DNA of 64,000 nucleotides from Bog-473 sp963753115 (GCA_963753115.1 CAVWBB010000025.1:1-64000), one strand, 5' to 3'; shown: positions 49,581 through 59,953, counted from the first letter of the stretch. The notes: a model not told the origin generated them from the sequence alone. Translations and numbers: made by a program.

Positions 49581-50545
49581 ACGTCGGAGAGGAAGGCGAG
49601 CAGGGCGGCGTTGGTCTCGGCTGGGCGCTCCTGCTGCACCCAGTGGCCGGCCCCGTCGACCACCGTGGCACCGCGGAAGTCGGGCATGGCCTCGGCCATC
49701 GCCTCGATCGCCCCCGGCATCATGGTGTTCACGGGGTCGAGCGACCCCGTGATGAACCCGGTGGGCATGGTGTACACCGACGCCGGGATGTCCTTGGAAC
49801 GCTCCCAGTTCGCGTCCATGTTGCGGTAGAAGCTGACGGGCCCGAAGAAGCCGCTCTCCTTGAACGCCGCCGCGTAGACGTCGACGTCCGCCTCGGTGAT
49901 CCAGCTCGGGAGCGTGTCGGGTGCGGGGGACAGGATGTCCATGAAGCGGGTGCCCTCGCGTGGGTGGTCGCCGAGCGGGTTCCCGGTCGCCATCCCCTCG
50001 CCGCCGGCCGAGTAGAGCATGGTGCGCAGGAACAAGCGCGGGTCCGCCTCGAACTCCGCTTCGGCCGGCCCGACCTCTTGGAAGTAGAGCATGTAGAAGA
50101 ACTTGCCCTCGAAGATCACCTCGAAGATCTGCGTCGGCGGTGCCGGCGCGTTCGACCACGGCACGCTCATGTTGCAGAGCGACGAGACGCGATCGGGGTG
50201 GAGGCGTCCCATCTCCCACACCACCATCGCCCCCCAGTCGTGGCCCACGAAGGCGGCCTGGTCGTAGCCGAAGTGGTCGAGCAGGCCCCCCAGGTCGGCG
50301 GTGAGGTTGTCCGAGCCGTAGTCGGCGACCTTGGACGGACGGGAGCTGCTCCCGTAGCCGCGCAGGTCGGGCGCGTAGGCGCGGTAGCCGGCATCGGCCA
50401 GCGCGCCGAGCTGATGGCGCCACGAGTACCAGAGCTCGGGGAAGCCGTGGCACAGGACGACCGGCGGGCCGTCGGCCGGCCCGGCCACGGCGACGTGCAG
50501 CTCGATCCCGTTCGTCGGCACCTGCTCGTGCGTCACCTCAGCCAT
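49577..50545 (-). CDS. Alpha/beta hydrolase, epoxide hydrolase-like
   Basis: The 322-residue protein has the oxyanion motif CHGFPELWYSW (about 32-42), the nucleophile elbow GHDWGA with Asp103, two lid tyrosines and the catalytic histidine in GAGHWVQQERP. This is the soluble epoxide hydrolase arrangement, which turns epoxides into diols. It overlaps the LLM gene upstream by eight bases, so LLM, hydrolase and serine hydrolase form one operon. Confidence 0.9.
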   Translation of the reverse strand: MAEVTHEQVPTNGIELHVAVAGPADGPPVVLCHGFPELWYSWRHQLGALADAGYRAYAPDLRGYGSSSRPSKVADYGSDNLTADLGGLLDHFGYDQAAFVGHDWGAMVVWEMGRLHPDRVSSLCNMSVPWSNAPAPPTQIFEVIFEGKFFYMLYFQEVGPAEAEFEADPRLFLRTMLYSAGGEGMATGNPLGDHPREGTRFMDILSPAPDTLPSWITEADVDVYAAAFKESGFFGPVSFYRNMDANWERSKDIPASVYTMPTGFITGSLDPVNTMMPGAIEAMAEAMPDFRGATVVDGAGHWVQQERPAETNAALLAFLSDV

Positions 50546-51749
50546 TGGGCGTCACCTTCTCCTCTGCTTTGGCCGCTTTCTCGGCTTTCTCCTCCTGGTG
50601 CTGCTGGATGGCCGACATCACGGCGTTGACCGCGCCCCCGATGAACTCGGGCCGGTTCTCGGCGGCCCAGTCGCGGCTCGCGGTGAGGGACGCCGACGAG
50701 TCCTGGAAGCGGGGCGCCACGTAGCGGGCGATCAGCTCGTAGGAGTGCCGGGTGGCGGCGGTGTCGGCCCACTCGTGGCCCATCAACAGGTAGGTGCCGA
50801 AGCCCCCGGACTGCTCCTGGAGGCGCTCGATCTGCGCGATGGCGTCGTCGACGGTGCCGATGACGGCCATCCCCGAGGCGTTGAGCGCGTCGACGAGGGA
50901 CTCGAAGTTCGTGGTGTCGGGCGCGATCGGCAGCGCGGCGACCCGTTCGAAGTAGTCGACCCACTCGGCCAGGCCGAAGGCGACGTCGGCCACCGCCTGC
51001 TCCTTGGTGTCGGCGATGTGCATGGGCCCGACCAGCCGCCACCGGTTGCGGTCGACCGTGGTGGAGAACTCGGCGGCCCGCTCCTCCATGACCTGCCAGT
51101 GCGAGGCCAGGACGTCGAAGCCCCCGGTCGTCGTCGCGCCGAGGGAGAGGAGGCTGCAGCCGAAGCGCCCCGCCGCCCGCGGCCCGGCCGGTGACACCTG
51201 CGCGGCGACGGCCACCTCCGGGAAGGGGCGCTGGTAGGGGCGGAGTTGGAGGCGCGCCTTGACGAGCTTGAACCAGTCCGTCTCCATGGAGACCGTCTCG
51301 CCGGCGAGCAGCAGCAGGATCGCCTCGAGCGACTCCTCCATCATGTCGCGCTGCTTGGCCGGGTCGATGCCCATCATGAAGGCGTCGGACGGGAGGGCAC
51401 CGGGACCGACGCCGAGCATGACGCGTCCGCGCGTCAGGTGGTCGAGGAGCACCATGCGGTCGGCCAGCATGAACGGGTGGTGGTACGGCAGCGACGAGAC
51501 GCCGGTGCCGAGTCGGATGTGCTTCGTGCGTTGCGCGGCGGCGGCAATGAACACCTCGGGCGAGGCGATGATCTCGTAGCCGGCCGAGTGGTGCTCGCCG
51601 AACCAGGCCTCGTCGAAGCCGAGCGCGTCGAGGTGCTCGATGAGCTGGAGGTCGCGCTCGAGCGCCAACGTCGGGTTCTGACCCACGGGGTGGAACGGGG
51701 CCAGGAAGATCCCGAACTTGAGGCGGCCGTCGGCGTCAATGGTGGTCAT
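50538..51749 (-). CDS. LLM class flavin-dependent oxidoreductase
   Basis: The 403-residue protein has the luciferase-like signature: KFGIFLAPFHPVGQNP, DEAWFGEHHSAGYEI, LGTGVSSLPYHHPFMLADRM and LGVGPGALPSDA. Members are bacterial luciferase-type monooxygenases using FMN, or F420-dependent enzymes. The C-terminus ends in a Lys/Ala/Glu helix (EEKAEKAAKAEEKV). It is the first gene of the operon; the promoter region carries a 19-bp repeat. Confidence 0.9.
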   Translation of the reverse strand: MTTIDADGRLKFGIFLAPFHPVGQNPTLALERDLQLIEHLDALGFDEAWFGEHHSAGYEIIASPEVFIAAAAQRTKHIRLGTGVSSLPYHHPFMLADRMVLLDHLTRGRVMLGVGPGALPSDAFMMGIDPAKQRDMMEESLEAILLLLAGETVSMETDWFKLVKARLQLRPYQRPFPEVAVAAQVSPAGPRAAGRFGCSLLSLGATTTGGFDVLASHWQVMEERAAEFSTTVDRNRWRLVGPMHIADTKEQAVADVAFGLAEWVDYFERVAALPIAPDTTNFESLVDALNASGMAVIGTVDDAIAQIERLQEQSGGFGTYLLMGHEWADTAATRHSYELIARYVAPRFQDSSASLTASRDWAAENRPEFIGGAVNAVMSAIQQHQEEKAEKAAKAEEKVTPNG

Positions 51750-51778
51750 GGCTCTCCCGGTTTGTCATCGGTGGTTGC

Positions 51779-51828
51779 AGTGCGGATCGGTTGCGGTAGT
51801 GCGGATCGGTGGAGGCAGTGCGGATCGG
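51779..51828. repeat. Three direct repeats of AGTGCGGATCGG upstream of the LLM gene
   Basis: AGTGCGGATCGG occurs at 51779, 51798 and 51817, an exact 19-bp period, 30-80 bp upstream of the LLM start. The spacing, near two helical turns, could suit a regulator binding in series. Confidence 0.75.
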
Positions 51829-51882
51829 CGGCGCGATTGCACGGCGCTGTGATCATCGGCGAGCGGTGAGGTGGCGGGGATG

Positions 51883-51926
51883 GGTTCCAAAAACTCTGCA
51901 CAGACTTGTTTACAGTTTTGGGAACC
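51883..51926. repeat. AAAAACT/AGTTTT dyad element, copy B
   Basis: GGTTCCAAAAACT (51883-51895) and AGTTTTGGGAACC (51914-51926) pair at 12 of 13 positions. Inside, TGTTTA (51907-51912) sits 11 bases after the first arm, as in the copy at 29184. It lies in the LLM/ADH interval, upstream of the LLM operon. Confidence 0.65.
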
Positions 51927-51995
51927 ATCTCGCCTGCCGAGCGGCAGCCGAGCCGGAGTCGCAGCAGCCGCCCCAACCCCCAGCCGCAGGGCCGC

Positions 51996-53063
51996 TCACG
52001 GCGCCACCAGGATCTTGCCGTGCTCGCCGGGCGTGCGCAGTGTCTCGAAGGCGCCGGGCGCGCCGGCCAGGTCCACCCTCGACGTGACCAGGAGCTCGGC
52101 CCCCGGCACGCCGTCGGCCAGGCGTCCGAGCGTGGCGGCGAACTCGGCCGGGGTGTAGCCGAACGAGAACCGCAGCTCCATCTCCTTGGTCACCGCCATG
52201 AACGGCTCGATGGTGTCGCTGTGCATGCACACACCCACCACCACGATCCGGCTGTGCGGCGGACCGTCCGCGATGAGCGACTGCAGCATGCCGGGGACGC
52301 CCACCGCCTCGAAGATCACCGGGTCCGGCACGGACGCACCCAGCATGGACGAGCCGATGCGCTCCATGACGGTGCGGGCGATCCCGAAATCGGACCAGCG
52401 GTCGTGCGGCGACCCCTCGGCGGGGTCGATGACCTCGTCGGCGCCGAACGCCTCGGCCAGGCGCCGCCGGGTGGGCGAGAAGTCCGCCGCGAGCACCGGC
52501 CCATGGCCGCGGCCCTTGAGCGCGGCGATCACCGCCAGCCCGACCGGGCCGCACCCGACGACGAGGCAGGGCTGGCCCGGATGGAGGTCGGCCAGACCCA
52601 CGGCGTGCTCGCCCACGGCGAGCGGCTCGGTCAGCGCCGCCAGGTCGGTGTCCAGCGCGTCGGGCACCGGGAGCAACAGCAGCTCCTGGAGCACCATGTG
52701 CTCGGCGAGCGCGCCCGGGTAGGCGTTGGAATAGCCGATCTGCTCCACGCCGGTCGGGCCCAAGATGATGGGCACCGAGCAGACACGGGATCCGATGGGC
52801 AGGGTGCCGGCCGTGTCGGGCCCGTGCTCCACGATTTCCGCGCAGAACTCGTGACCGAAGACACAGTCCGCGGCCGGGTCCAGGGCGGGCACACCGACGG
52901 AGTCCATGAGCCCGGTGAAGTGGGCGAAATCGGCCAGCGCGTGCAGGTCGGATCCGCAGATGCCGGCGGAGAGCGAGCGCACCACCACATGGCCCGAAGA
53001 CGGCACGGGCTCGGGCACGTCGCCCACCACCAGCCGTCCACCCCTGGTCACCGCGGCACGCAT
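51996..53063 (-). CDS. Zinc-dependent alcohol dehydrogenase family protein
   Basis: Read from ATG 53063, the 355-residue medium-chain dehydrogenase has the catalytic zinc ligands (SAGICGSDLHAL with Cys, VFGHEFCAEIVEHG with His/Glu) and a Rossmann motif VVGCGPVGLAVIAALKGRG. The four-cysteine structural zinc lobe is not visible. It oxidises an alcohol with NAD(P)+; the substrate is unknown. It is divergent from the SDR at 53121, so the two may share control. Confidence 0.88.
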   Translation of the reverse strand: MRAAVTRGGRLVVGDVPEPVPSSGHVVVRSLSAGICGSDLHALADFAHFTGLMDSVGVPALDPAADCVFGHEFCAEIVEHGPDTAGTLPIGSRVCSVPIILGPTGVEQIGYSNAYPGALAEHMVLQELLLLPVPDALDTDLAALTEPLAVGEHAVGLADLHPGQPCLVVGCGPVGLAVIAALKGRGHGPVLAADFSPTRRRLAEAFGADEVIDPAEGSPHDRWSDFGIARTVMERIGSSMLGASVPDPVIFEAVGVPGMLQSLIADGPPHSRIVVVGVCMHSDTIEPFMAVTKEMELRFSFGYTPAEFAATLGRLADGVPGAELLVTSRVDLAGAPGAFETLRTPGEHGKILVAP

Positions 53064-53120
53064 GGCAGAGCCACCCCCACGGACGGCGCGGCCGCCCGCA
53101 TTCGTCGCTACGTTTGCCCC

Positions 53121-53978
53121 GTGAGTTTCACACACGATGCTTCGGCACGCCCGTTCGCCGGGAGCGTCGCGCTGGTCACGGGGGCGGCCCGTCCCCGCGG
53201 TATCGGGCGGGCCACCGCGGTCGCCCTGGCCTCGGGCGGAGCGGACGTGGCCTGCCTCGACATCGCCCGTCCCTACGACGACGCGCCGTTCCACGGCACC
53301 GGCAGTGGCGACGACCTCGAGGGCCTTGCCGCCGAGCTCACCGGGCTGGGTGTGCGGGCAACCACCGTGCAGGCCGATGTCTCCGACGAGGCCGCGGTGG
53401 AGGAGGCCGTGGCCCGGGCCACCGAGGAGCTGGGGACGATCACCCTGGTGGCCAACGTGGCCGGGGGAAGCGGTCCGGGCTTCGGACTGGGCCCGCTGCT
53501 CAACGTCCCGGCCGAGGAGTTCCGCCGCGTGCTCGACGTCAACGTGGTCGGGACATGGCTGGTGTCCAAGGCCTGTGCCACCCGGATGGTGGATGCCGGC
53601 GTCGGCGGACGCATCTGCAACGTCTCGAGCCAGGCCGGCAAGCGCGCCTTCCCCTTCCTCGGTGCCTACTGCGCGGCCAAGGCCGGGATCATCCTGCTCA
53701 CCCAGACCATGGCGACCGAGCTGGGCGCTCAGGGCATCGCCGTCAACGCAGTGTGTCCCGGCACGGTGGACACCGACCTCATCAACCGGGATGCCATGTT
53801 CGAGACCCTGATGGGCGGTCCCGAGGGCCTGGCCTCCTACATCGCCCGGGAGATCCCGCTCGGCCGCCTGCAGAGTGCCGAGGAGATCGCGGCCGCCATC
53901 TGCTGGCTGCTCTCCGACGCGGCCCGCGGCGTCACGGGTGAGGCGTTGAACGTCAGCGCCGGACAGACAATGGTGTAG
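53121..53978 (+). CDS. Short-chain dehydrogenase/reductase
   Basis: Read from GTG 53121, the 285-residue protein has the cofactor motif VTGAARPRGIGRA, the NVAGG strand end, catalytic Ser in ICNVSSQAGK and YxxxK in YCAAKAG. The insertion between the first motif and DVSDEAAVEEA is longer than usual, a trait of mycofactocin-associated and steroid-type SDRs (a weak inference). It is followed two bases later by the DUF7064-like gene. Confidence 0.9.
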   Translation: MSFTHDASARPFAGSVALVTGAARPRGIGRATAVALASGGADVACLDIARPYDDAPFHGTGSGDDLEGLAAELTGLGVRATTVQADVSDEAAVEEAVARATEELGTITLVANVAGGSGPGFGLGPLLNVPAEEFRRVLDVNVVGTWLVSKACATRMVDAGVGGRICNVSSQAGKRAFPFLGAYCAAKAGIILLTQTMATELGAQGIAVNAVCPGTVDTDLINRDAMFETLMGGPEGLASYIAREIPLGRLQSAEEIAAAICWLLSDAARGVTGEALNVSAGQTMV

Positions 53979-53980
53979 CC

Positions 53981-54979
53981 ATGCCGATCCTCGACGCCCG
54001 TCACGACCTGGCCCACCCCGTCGAAGGGGATACCGCGTGGAGCGAGTCGTACTACTTCAATGCGTACGACCCCGCGACCGACTCGGGCCTGTTCAGCCGC
54101 ATCGGCATCCGGCCCAACGAGGGGACGATGGACGTCGGCATGTCGCTGTGGCTCCCCGGCGGCGAGCTGGGCGAGTACCGCTGGGTCAAGGAACAGCGCG
54201 AGATGGTCGACTCCGTGTTGGAGGTCGGCGCAGTCCGCTACGAGATGCTCGAGGCACTGCAGTCGTGGCGCCTGACCATGGACGGCGAGGTGCAGGCCCG
54301 CCCGTGCGTGCGCGGCGAGACGACGACGCACCCCGTGCCGATCGGGCTCGACCTGCGCTTCGACGCCGTGACCCCCGCCATCGGTACGGACGGCCAGCCG
54401 AGCGGCGGCCCCAAGTCGGCCGAGGCCGCTGCGGCCGCCGGCACCGTGGGCAAGGGGCACCTGGAGCAGGCGGGGCGCTGGACCGGCACGCTCACGGTCG
54501 ACGGCACGCCGTACGAGTGGCGCGGTGCGCACGGCAACCGGGACCGCTCCTGGGGCCCGCGCCGCTGGGGCGGCCCGAAGATGTGGCGCTGGTTCTCCAT
54601 CAACATCGGGGAGGACATGCACTTCGGGGGCATCCGGCTCGGTACCGATGCCGGCGATCTGCACCGCGGCTGGGTGTGGGACGGGACGCGGGCGACGTCG
54701 GTGGCCGAGTGGCGCGTGCGGACCGAGCTGGCCGACGACGGCGTGACGCACCGTGTGGTGCACCTCGACGTGGTGGACAAGAAGGGTCGGGTCTACCCGC
54801 TGCGCGGCGACGTGCTCCGCGTGGCCGACATCGGCCGGGCCGGCGGCACCATGGTCAACGAGGGCTTGGCGCGCTGGACCTACGAGGATCCCGACGGTGC
54901 GCCGCACACGGGCTACGGCATCTGTGAGTACCTGCACCAGCTCGACGACAGCGGGAGGCCTGTCGTCCCCGTCGAGTAG
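53981..54979 (+). CDS. DUF7064/7065-like lipocalin-fold protein
   Basis: The 332-residue protein has an N-terminal beta domain and the conserved HGNRDRSWGPRRW motif with a following WRWFSINIGEDMHFGG, which resembles the AttH/CrtC-type DUF7064-DUF7065 proteins. Their reactions are unknown. In actinobacteria these occur beside SDRs and phosphotransferases of lipid or steroid catabolism, as here. The gene lies two bases after the SDR and two bases before the phosphotransferase. Confidence 0.7.
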   Translation: MPILDARHDLAHPVEGDTAWSESYYFNAYDPATDSGLFSRIGIRPNEGTMDVGMSLWLPGGELGEYRWVKEQREMVDSVLEVGAVRYEMLEALQSWRLTMDGEVQARPCVRGETTTHPVPIGLDLRFDAVTPAIGTDGQPSGGPKSAEAAAAAGTVGKGHLEQAGRWTGTLTVDGTPYEWRGAHGNRDRSWGPRRWGGPKMWRWFSINIGEDMHFGGIRLGTDAGDLHRGWVWDGTRATSVAEWRVRTELADDGVTHRVVHLDVVDKKGRVYPLRGDVLRVADIGRAGGTMVNEGLARWTYEDPDGAPHTGYGICEYLHQLDDSGRPVVPVE

Positions 54980-54981
54980 GG

Positions 54982-56332
54982 ATGGCGACACGGCTGAGCA
55001 CTGAGGAGCTGGCCGCCGCGCTCGGGCGCCAGCTCGGCGGCGCCGTCGAGAGCCTGCACCGCCTGTCGGGGGGCGCCTCGCGCGTCACCAGTTCCTTCGA
55101 CCTGCGGGCACCCGGCGGCGGCGTGCAGCCGCTCATCCTGCAGATGGATCGCGGTGACAGCGCGCCGCGCGGCCGGGCGCGCATGGAGGCGGACCTGCTG
55201 CGTGCGGCTGCTGCGGCCGGCGTGCCGGTGCCCGGCGTCGTCGCCATGGGGGAACGCGACGAGCTCGGGGCGAGCTGGTTGGTGGTCGAGCGCCTCGAGG
55301 GGGAGACGATCCCGCGCAAGCTGCTGCGTGACGACGAATGGGCCGGCGCCCGCGGCGCCCTGACGGGCCAGGTGGGGCGCGCCCTGGCCGCCATCCACAC
55401 CGTCGACCCGGCGTCCATCTCCGGGCTCGCCCCGTCGGACCCGCTCGGCGATCCCCTGCCCTTCCTCGATGCGCTGGGCGAGGTGCGTCCGGCGCTCGAG
55501 CTCGGCGTGCGCTGGCTCGCCGCCCACCGCCCACCCGACGGCCCCCGCGTGGCGGTGCACGGCGACTACCGGATGGGCAACTTCCTCGTCGGACCCGACG
55601 GGCTGCGTGGCGTCCTCGACTGGGAGCTCGCCCACACCGGCGATCCGGCCGAGGACATCGGGTGGCTGTGCGCCCCGGCGTGGCGCTTCGGGGGGAGCGG
55701 CGAGGTGGGCGGATTCGGTGCGCTGCCCGAGCTGCTGGCGGCCTACGCCGACGCGGGCGGCGAGGTCGTGACGCCGGCCCGGGTGCACTGGTGGCAGGTC
55801 TACGCCACCATCAAGTGGGCCACCATCTGCGCGCTGCAGGCGTCGGCCCACCTGAGTGGCGTGACGCGTTCCGTCGAGCTCGCCGCCATCGGCCGCCGCG
55901 TGTGCGAGAACGAGTGGGATCTCTTCGCCTTGCTGGGGACGCCGCCGCCGCCCGCCGCCGAGCCGGTCGCGGCCGACGCTCCGACGGCGCCCTTCGGCCG
56001 ACCCACCGCCGCCGAGCTGGTCGAGGCCGTGCGCGAGTACCTCGAAGGCGTCATGGAGCGAAACGAGGGGGGTGCCCGCTTCGAGGCGCGGGTGGCGCTG
56101 CAACGCGCTGGGCATCGCCGAGCGTGAGCTCCGTCTCGGGCCGGCCCTCGTCGCGGCACACGCCGAGCGCCTGGCCGCGCTCGGCTTCGCCGATGACGCC
56201 GCGCTGGCCGCTGCGCTGCGCTCGGGCAGCCTCGATGACGAATTGGAGGTCGTTGCGCCGGCACTCGCCGCGTCGGCGCGCGACCAGCTGCTGGTGGCGA
56301 ACCCCGCCTACTTGCCCGCGGCGAGCGGGTAG
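54982..56332 (+). pseudogene. APH-type phosphotransferase fused to DUF6285, one frameshift
   Basis: The first 340 residues are an aminoglycoside phosphotransferase-like kinase: SGGASRVTSSFDL, WLVVERLEGETIP, the catalytic loop VAVHGDYRMGNF and VLDWELAHTGDPAEDI (metal-binding Asp). A linker leads into DUF6285 (GRPTAAELVEAVREYL). At about 56098 the frame breaks, and the DUF6285 remainder (NALGIAERELRLGP) is in another frame to 56332; one extra base explains it. The two domains are usually separate adjacent genes, so either a fusion or an artefact of the same error zone. Likely an acyl-CoA-linked lipid kinase role by context. Confidence 0.75.
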
Positions 56333-57840
56333 AGCGCGGGTGCGGGTGCGGGTGCCGGCGCAGGCACCGCAGCGGGCACCGCGACCGGCACGACACTGGC
56401 CTCGGGGGCCGGTGCATGCGGCTCCGCCTCGAGCGAGGCATCGGCCACCTCGGTCACGCGATTGCCGACGCCCTGCAGCAGCGCACCGGCGGCCAGGCTG
56501 CAGGCGATCATGAAGACCCAGGCGTGGTGGAACGCCGTCACCGCCGTGGCACCGGTCGTTGTCCCGAGAATCGCCACCAGGCCGGCCACCCCGAGCGCGA
56601 TCCCGATCTGCCGGGTCATGACGTAGAGCGCCGAGCCGGTGGCGAAACGCTCCGGCGGCAGCGGCGCCGTGGCGGCTCCGCCGAGCGACGGGAGCATGAG
56701 GCCCACGCCGATCCCGCTGACGATGCTGCCTGGCAGATAGGCACCCGCCCAGTCCGGCGTCACACCCACGTGGGTGATCCACCACACGCCCCCGGCGGCA
56801 AAGAGCAGGGCGCCCGCGGTGCCGACGACCCGGTGCCCGAAGCGGGCGCCGAGCAGCCCGCCCGGGAAGGCGGTGATCCCGGCCAGCAACGGACCGGGGG
56901 CGATCATGAACCCCGCGCGCAGGACGGACTCGTGCCACAGGCCGGTGAGCAGCAGGACGCCGCCCAGCACCAGCGCCCCGAAGCCGCCGAAGAATGCGAG
57001 CGAGCTGAGATCGGCCATCGCCACGGCGCGGTGGCGGATCACGGCCGGCTCGATGATGGGGTTCGGGTGCCGGAAGGAGCGCAGGACGAGCCCCGCTCCC
57101 GACAGGGCGGTCAGCGCGAAGGCACCGAGGATCCGCGGGCTCGTCCAGCCCCAGTCGGAGCCCTCGACGATGCCGGCCACGAGGCTGGCCACGGCGACCA
57201 TCAGGAGGGCGGCCCCGAGGAGGTCGGACTTCTGGGCATCTCGGTCACGGACCTCGTCGAGCGTGCGGACGCCCAGCACGAGCGCCACCACCGCGAAGGG
57301 CAGGTTGACGAGGAACACCCAGCGCCAGCTGGCCTGGACGAGCAGGCCCCCGATCGGGGGGCCGAGTGCGGCGGCCGCCCCACCGACTGCGGACCACAGG
57401 CCGATGGCCGCACCCTTGCGCTCGGGACCGAAGGCGGGCAGAAGGAGTCCGAGGGAGGTCGGCAGCATGAGGGCACCGCCGATCGCCTGGAGGACACGCG
57501 CCGCGACGAGGAACCCGAGGGACGGGGAAAGGGCGCAGAGCGCGGAGGCGGTGGTGAAGACGGCCAGCCCGAGCAGGAAGGCCCGCTTGCGACCGACACG
57601 ATCGGCCCAACGTCCGGCCGGGACCAGGACGGCGGCGAAGACGATGGTGTAGGCGCTCAGCACCCAGGACAGCGAGCTCAGGCTCTCGCCGTGGTACGTC
57701 GCCGAGATGCTGGGGAAGGCGATGTTGACGATGAACAGGTCCAGCGAGGACAAGAACACCCCGGTGAGCACGATCAATGCGGTCAACACCGGTCGGGCCC
57801 GCCTGGCCGTCACCGTCGGGGACTCCATGAGTTCTGTCAT
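56308..57840 (-). CDS. MFS transporter, DHA2 (14-helix) drug-efflux type
   Basis: The 510-residue protein has the family motifs of proton antiporters (FLSSLDLFIVNIAFPSI, GRWADRVGRKRAF, ARVLQAIGGALMLPTSLG) and about 14 helices. It ends in an alanine/proline-rich tail (PAPAPAPAPAL). It probably exports a hydrophobic compound. ATG 57840 is followed by the divergent HxlR regulator across about 70 bp. The 3' end overlaps the convergent DUF6285 end by 25 bp. Confidence 0.9.
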   Translation of the reverse strand: MTELMESPTVTARRARPVLTALIVLTGVFLSSLDLFIVNIAFPSISATYHGESLSSLSWVLSAYTIVFAAVLVPAGRWADRVGRKRAFLLGLAVFTTASALCALSPSLGFLVAARVLQAIGGALMLPTSLGLLLPAFGPERKGAAIGLWSAVGGAAAALGPPIGGLLVQASWRWVFLVNLPFAVVALVLGVRTLDEVRDRDAQKSDLLGAALLMVAVASLVAGIVEGSDWGWTSPRILGAFALTALSGAGLVLRSFRHPNPIIEPAVIRHRAVAMADLSSLAFFGGFGALVLGGVLLLTGLWHESVLRAGFMIAPGPLLAGITAFPGGLLGARFGHRVVGTAGALLFAAGGVWWITHVGVTPDWAGAYLPGSIVSGIGVGLMLPSLGGAATAPLPPERFATGSALYVMTRQIGIALGVAGLVAILGTTTGATAVTAFHHAWVFMIACSLAAGALLQGVGNRVTEVADASLEAEPHAPAPEASVVPVAVPAAVPAPAPAPAPALYPLAAGK

Positions 57841-57847
57841 GCAACGG

Positions 57848-57876
57848 ACTGTACAGGAAGAAGTTTTATGAAGCAA
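57848..57876 (-). promoter_or_regulatory. Candidate sigma-70 promoter of the MFS gene
   Basis: On the minus strand, TTGCTT (57871-57876) and TACAGT (57848-57853) are separated by exactly 17 bases. An AGTT/AACT dyad (57862-57883) overlaps the -35 and could bind the HxlR regulator. Confidence 0.55.
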
Positions 57877-57909
57877 CCCAACTAGCCGGATCTGGGCTAT
57901 GATGGAGGC

Positions 57910-58461
<552 letters not shown>

Positions 58462-58522
58462 GCACCCGCGTCGGCCTGAGGCGCCCGGGCGCGCCGCCGC
58501 CCGCATCACTACCGTGCATCCC

Positions 58523-59953
58523 ATGAGTGATGACACGGCGTGGATGGACGCAACGGCCCAGGCGGAGCTCGTCCGCACCAAGGAAGTCTCGCCAGCTGAA
58601 TTGGTCGGCGCGGCGATCGACCGCATGGAGCGGCTCAACCCCGAGCTCAACGCGGTCATCCACGAGCTCTACGAGCGGGCTCGGGCCGAGGCGGCGGGCG
58701 AACTGCCCGACGGCCCGTTCCGCGGGGTGCCCTTCTTGTTGAAGGACCTCGGCGCTGAGCTCGCCGGCACGCCCTTCAACGAGGGCATGGCCTTCTCCGG
58801 CGACTACCACTCGAGTGTCACCCAGACGCTCACGCAGCGCTACATCGACGCCGGCTTCGTGATCTGCGGCAAGACGAACGCGCCCGAGCTCGGCATTCTG
58901 CCGACCACCGAACCGCAACGCTTCGGCCCGTCGCGCAACCCGTGGAACACCGATCACTCCACGGGCGGCTCCTCGGGTGGGTCGGCGGCGGCGGTGGCGT
59001 CGGGCATGGTGCCGGCCGCGCACGCCAACGACGGCGGCGGCTCCATCCGCATTCCCGCCTCGTGCTGCGGCCTCGTCGGGCTGAAGCCGACGCGTGGGCG
59101 CAACTCGGTGGCGCCGCAGTACGGCGACATGATGGGCGGCCTCGTGGTCGAGCACGTCGTCACGCGCTCGGTGCGCGACTCGGCGGCCATCCTCGACGTG
59201 ACGGCCGGCCCGGTGCCCGGCGACCCCTACTGGGCCCCGCCGTTGCGCGGCCCGTCCTTCGCGGCCGCAGCCGCCTCCGCGCCGTCGGGCCTGCGCGTGG
59301 CGGTGATGACGACGTCGCCCACAGGCAGCGACGTGGACGCGGAGTGTGTGGCGGCGGTCCAGGCCACGGCCTCGCTCTGCGAGTCGCTCGGCCACAAGGT
59401 GGAGGAGGCGGCCCTGGCCGTCGACGGCGACGCCTTCACGGCACACTTCGTCAACCAGTGGGCCTGCAGCAACGCCTGGGCCGTCGAGGACTGGGAGTCC
59501 CGGGTGGGGCGGACGGCCCACGAGGGCGACTTCGAGCCACTGAGCTGGGCCCTGGTCGAGCTCGGCCGCTCCGTCAACGGGGGCCAGTACCTCAAGTCGG
59601 TGCAGGAGCTCCAGCGCATCAGCCGCGGCATCGCCGACTACTTCGAGGAGATCGACGTCCTGCTCACGCCGACGCTGGCCGAGCTCCCGGCACCGCTGGG
59701 CACGTTCGACTCCCCGCCGGGTGAGCCGCTGACCGGGCTCTTCCGCGCCGCGTCCTACGTCCCCTTCACCCCGCCCTTCAACGTGACGGGACAACCCGGG
59801 ATCTCGCTGCCGCTGCACTGGAGCGGGAGCGGGCTGCCGATCGGCGTGCAGTTCGTCGGGCGCTTCGGCGACGAGGAGACGCTGCTCTCGCTCGCCGGGC
59901 AGCTGGAGCAGGCCGCCCCGTGGGCGGCGCGCCGGCCGCCGGTCTCGGCGTAG
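58523..59953 (+). CDS. Amidase (amidase signature family)
   Basis: The 476-residue protein has the Ser-cisSer-Lys triad: Lys in PFLLKDLGAE, the GGSSGGSAAAVASG signature and DGGGSIRIPASCCGLVG with the nucleophilic serine. It hydrolyses amides to acids and ammonia. The C-terminus (ISLPLHWSGSGLPIGVQFVG) is complete. Start ATG 58523. The substrate is unknown; the neighbouring redox genes suggest xenobiotic or lipid amides. Confidence 0.9.
   Translation: MSDDTAWMDATAQAELVRTKEVSPAELVGAAIDRMERLNPELNAVIHELYERARAEAAGELPDGPFRGVPFLLKDLGAELAGTPFNEGMAFSGDYHSSVTQTLTQRYIDAGFVICGKTNAPELGILPTTEPQRFGPSRNPWNTDHSTGGSSGGSAAAVASGMVPAAHANDGGGSIRIPASCCGLVGLKPTRGRNSVAPQYGDMMGGLVVEHVVTRSVRDSAAILDVTAGPVPGDPYWAPPLRGPSFAAAAASAPSGLRVAVMTTSPTGSDVDAECVAAVQATASLCESLGHKVEEAALAVDGDAFTAHFVNQWACSNAWAVEDWESRVGRTAHEGDFEPLSWALVELGRSVNGGQYLKSVQELQRISRGIADYFEEIDVLLTPTLAELPAPLGTFDSPPGEPLTGLFRAASYVPFTPPFNVTGQPGISLPLHWSGSGLPIGVQFVGRFGDEETLLSLAGQLEQAAPWAARRPPVSA

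Noticed and set aside
48489..50453. Single 654-codon frame suggesting a hydrolase-lactamase fusion
   Set aside because: The part upstream of 49580 is the shadow of the epoxide hydrolase gene; the true start is the GTG overlapping its stop.
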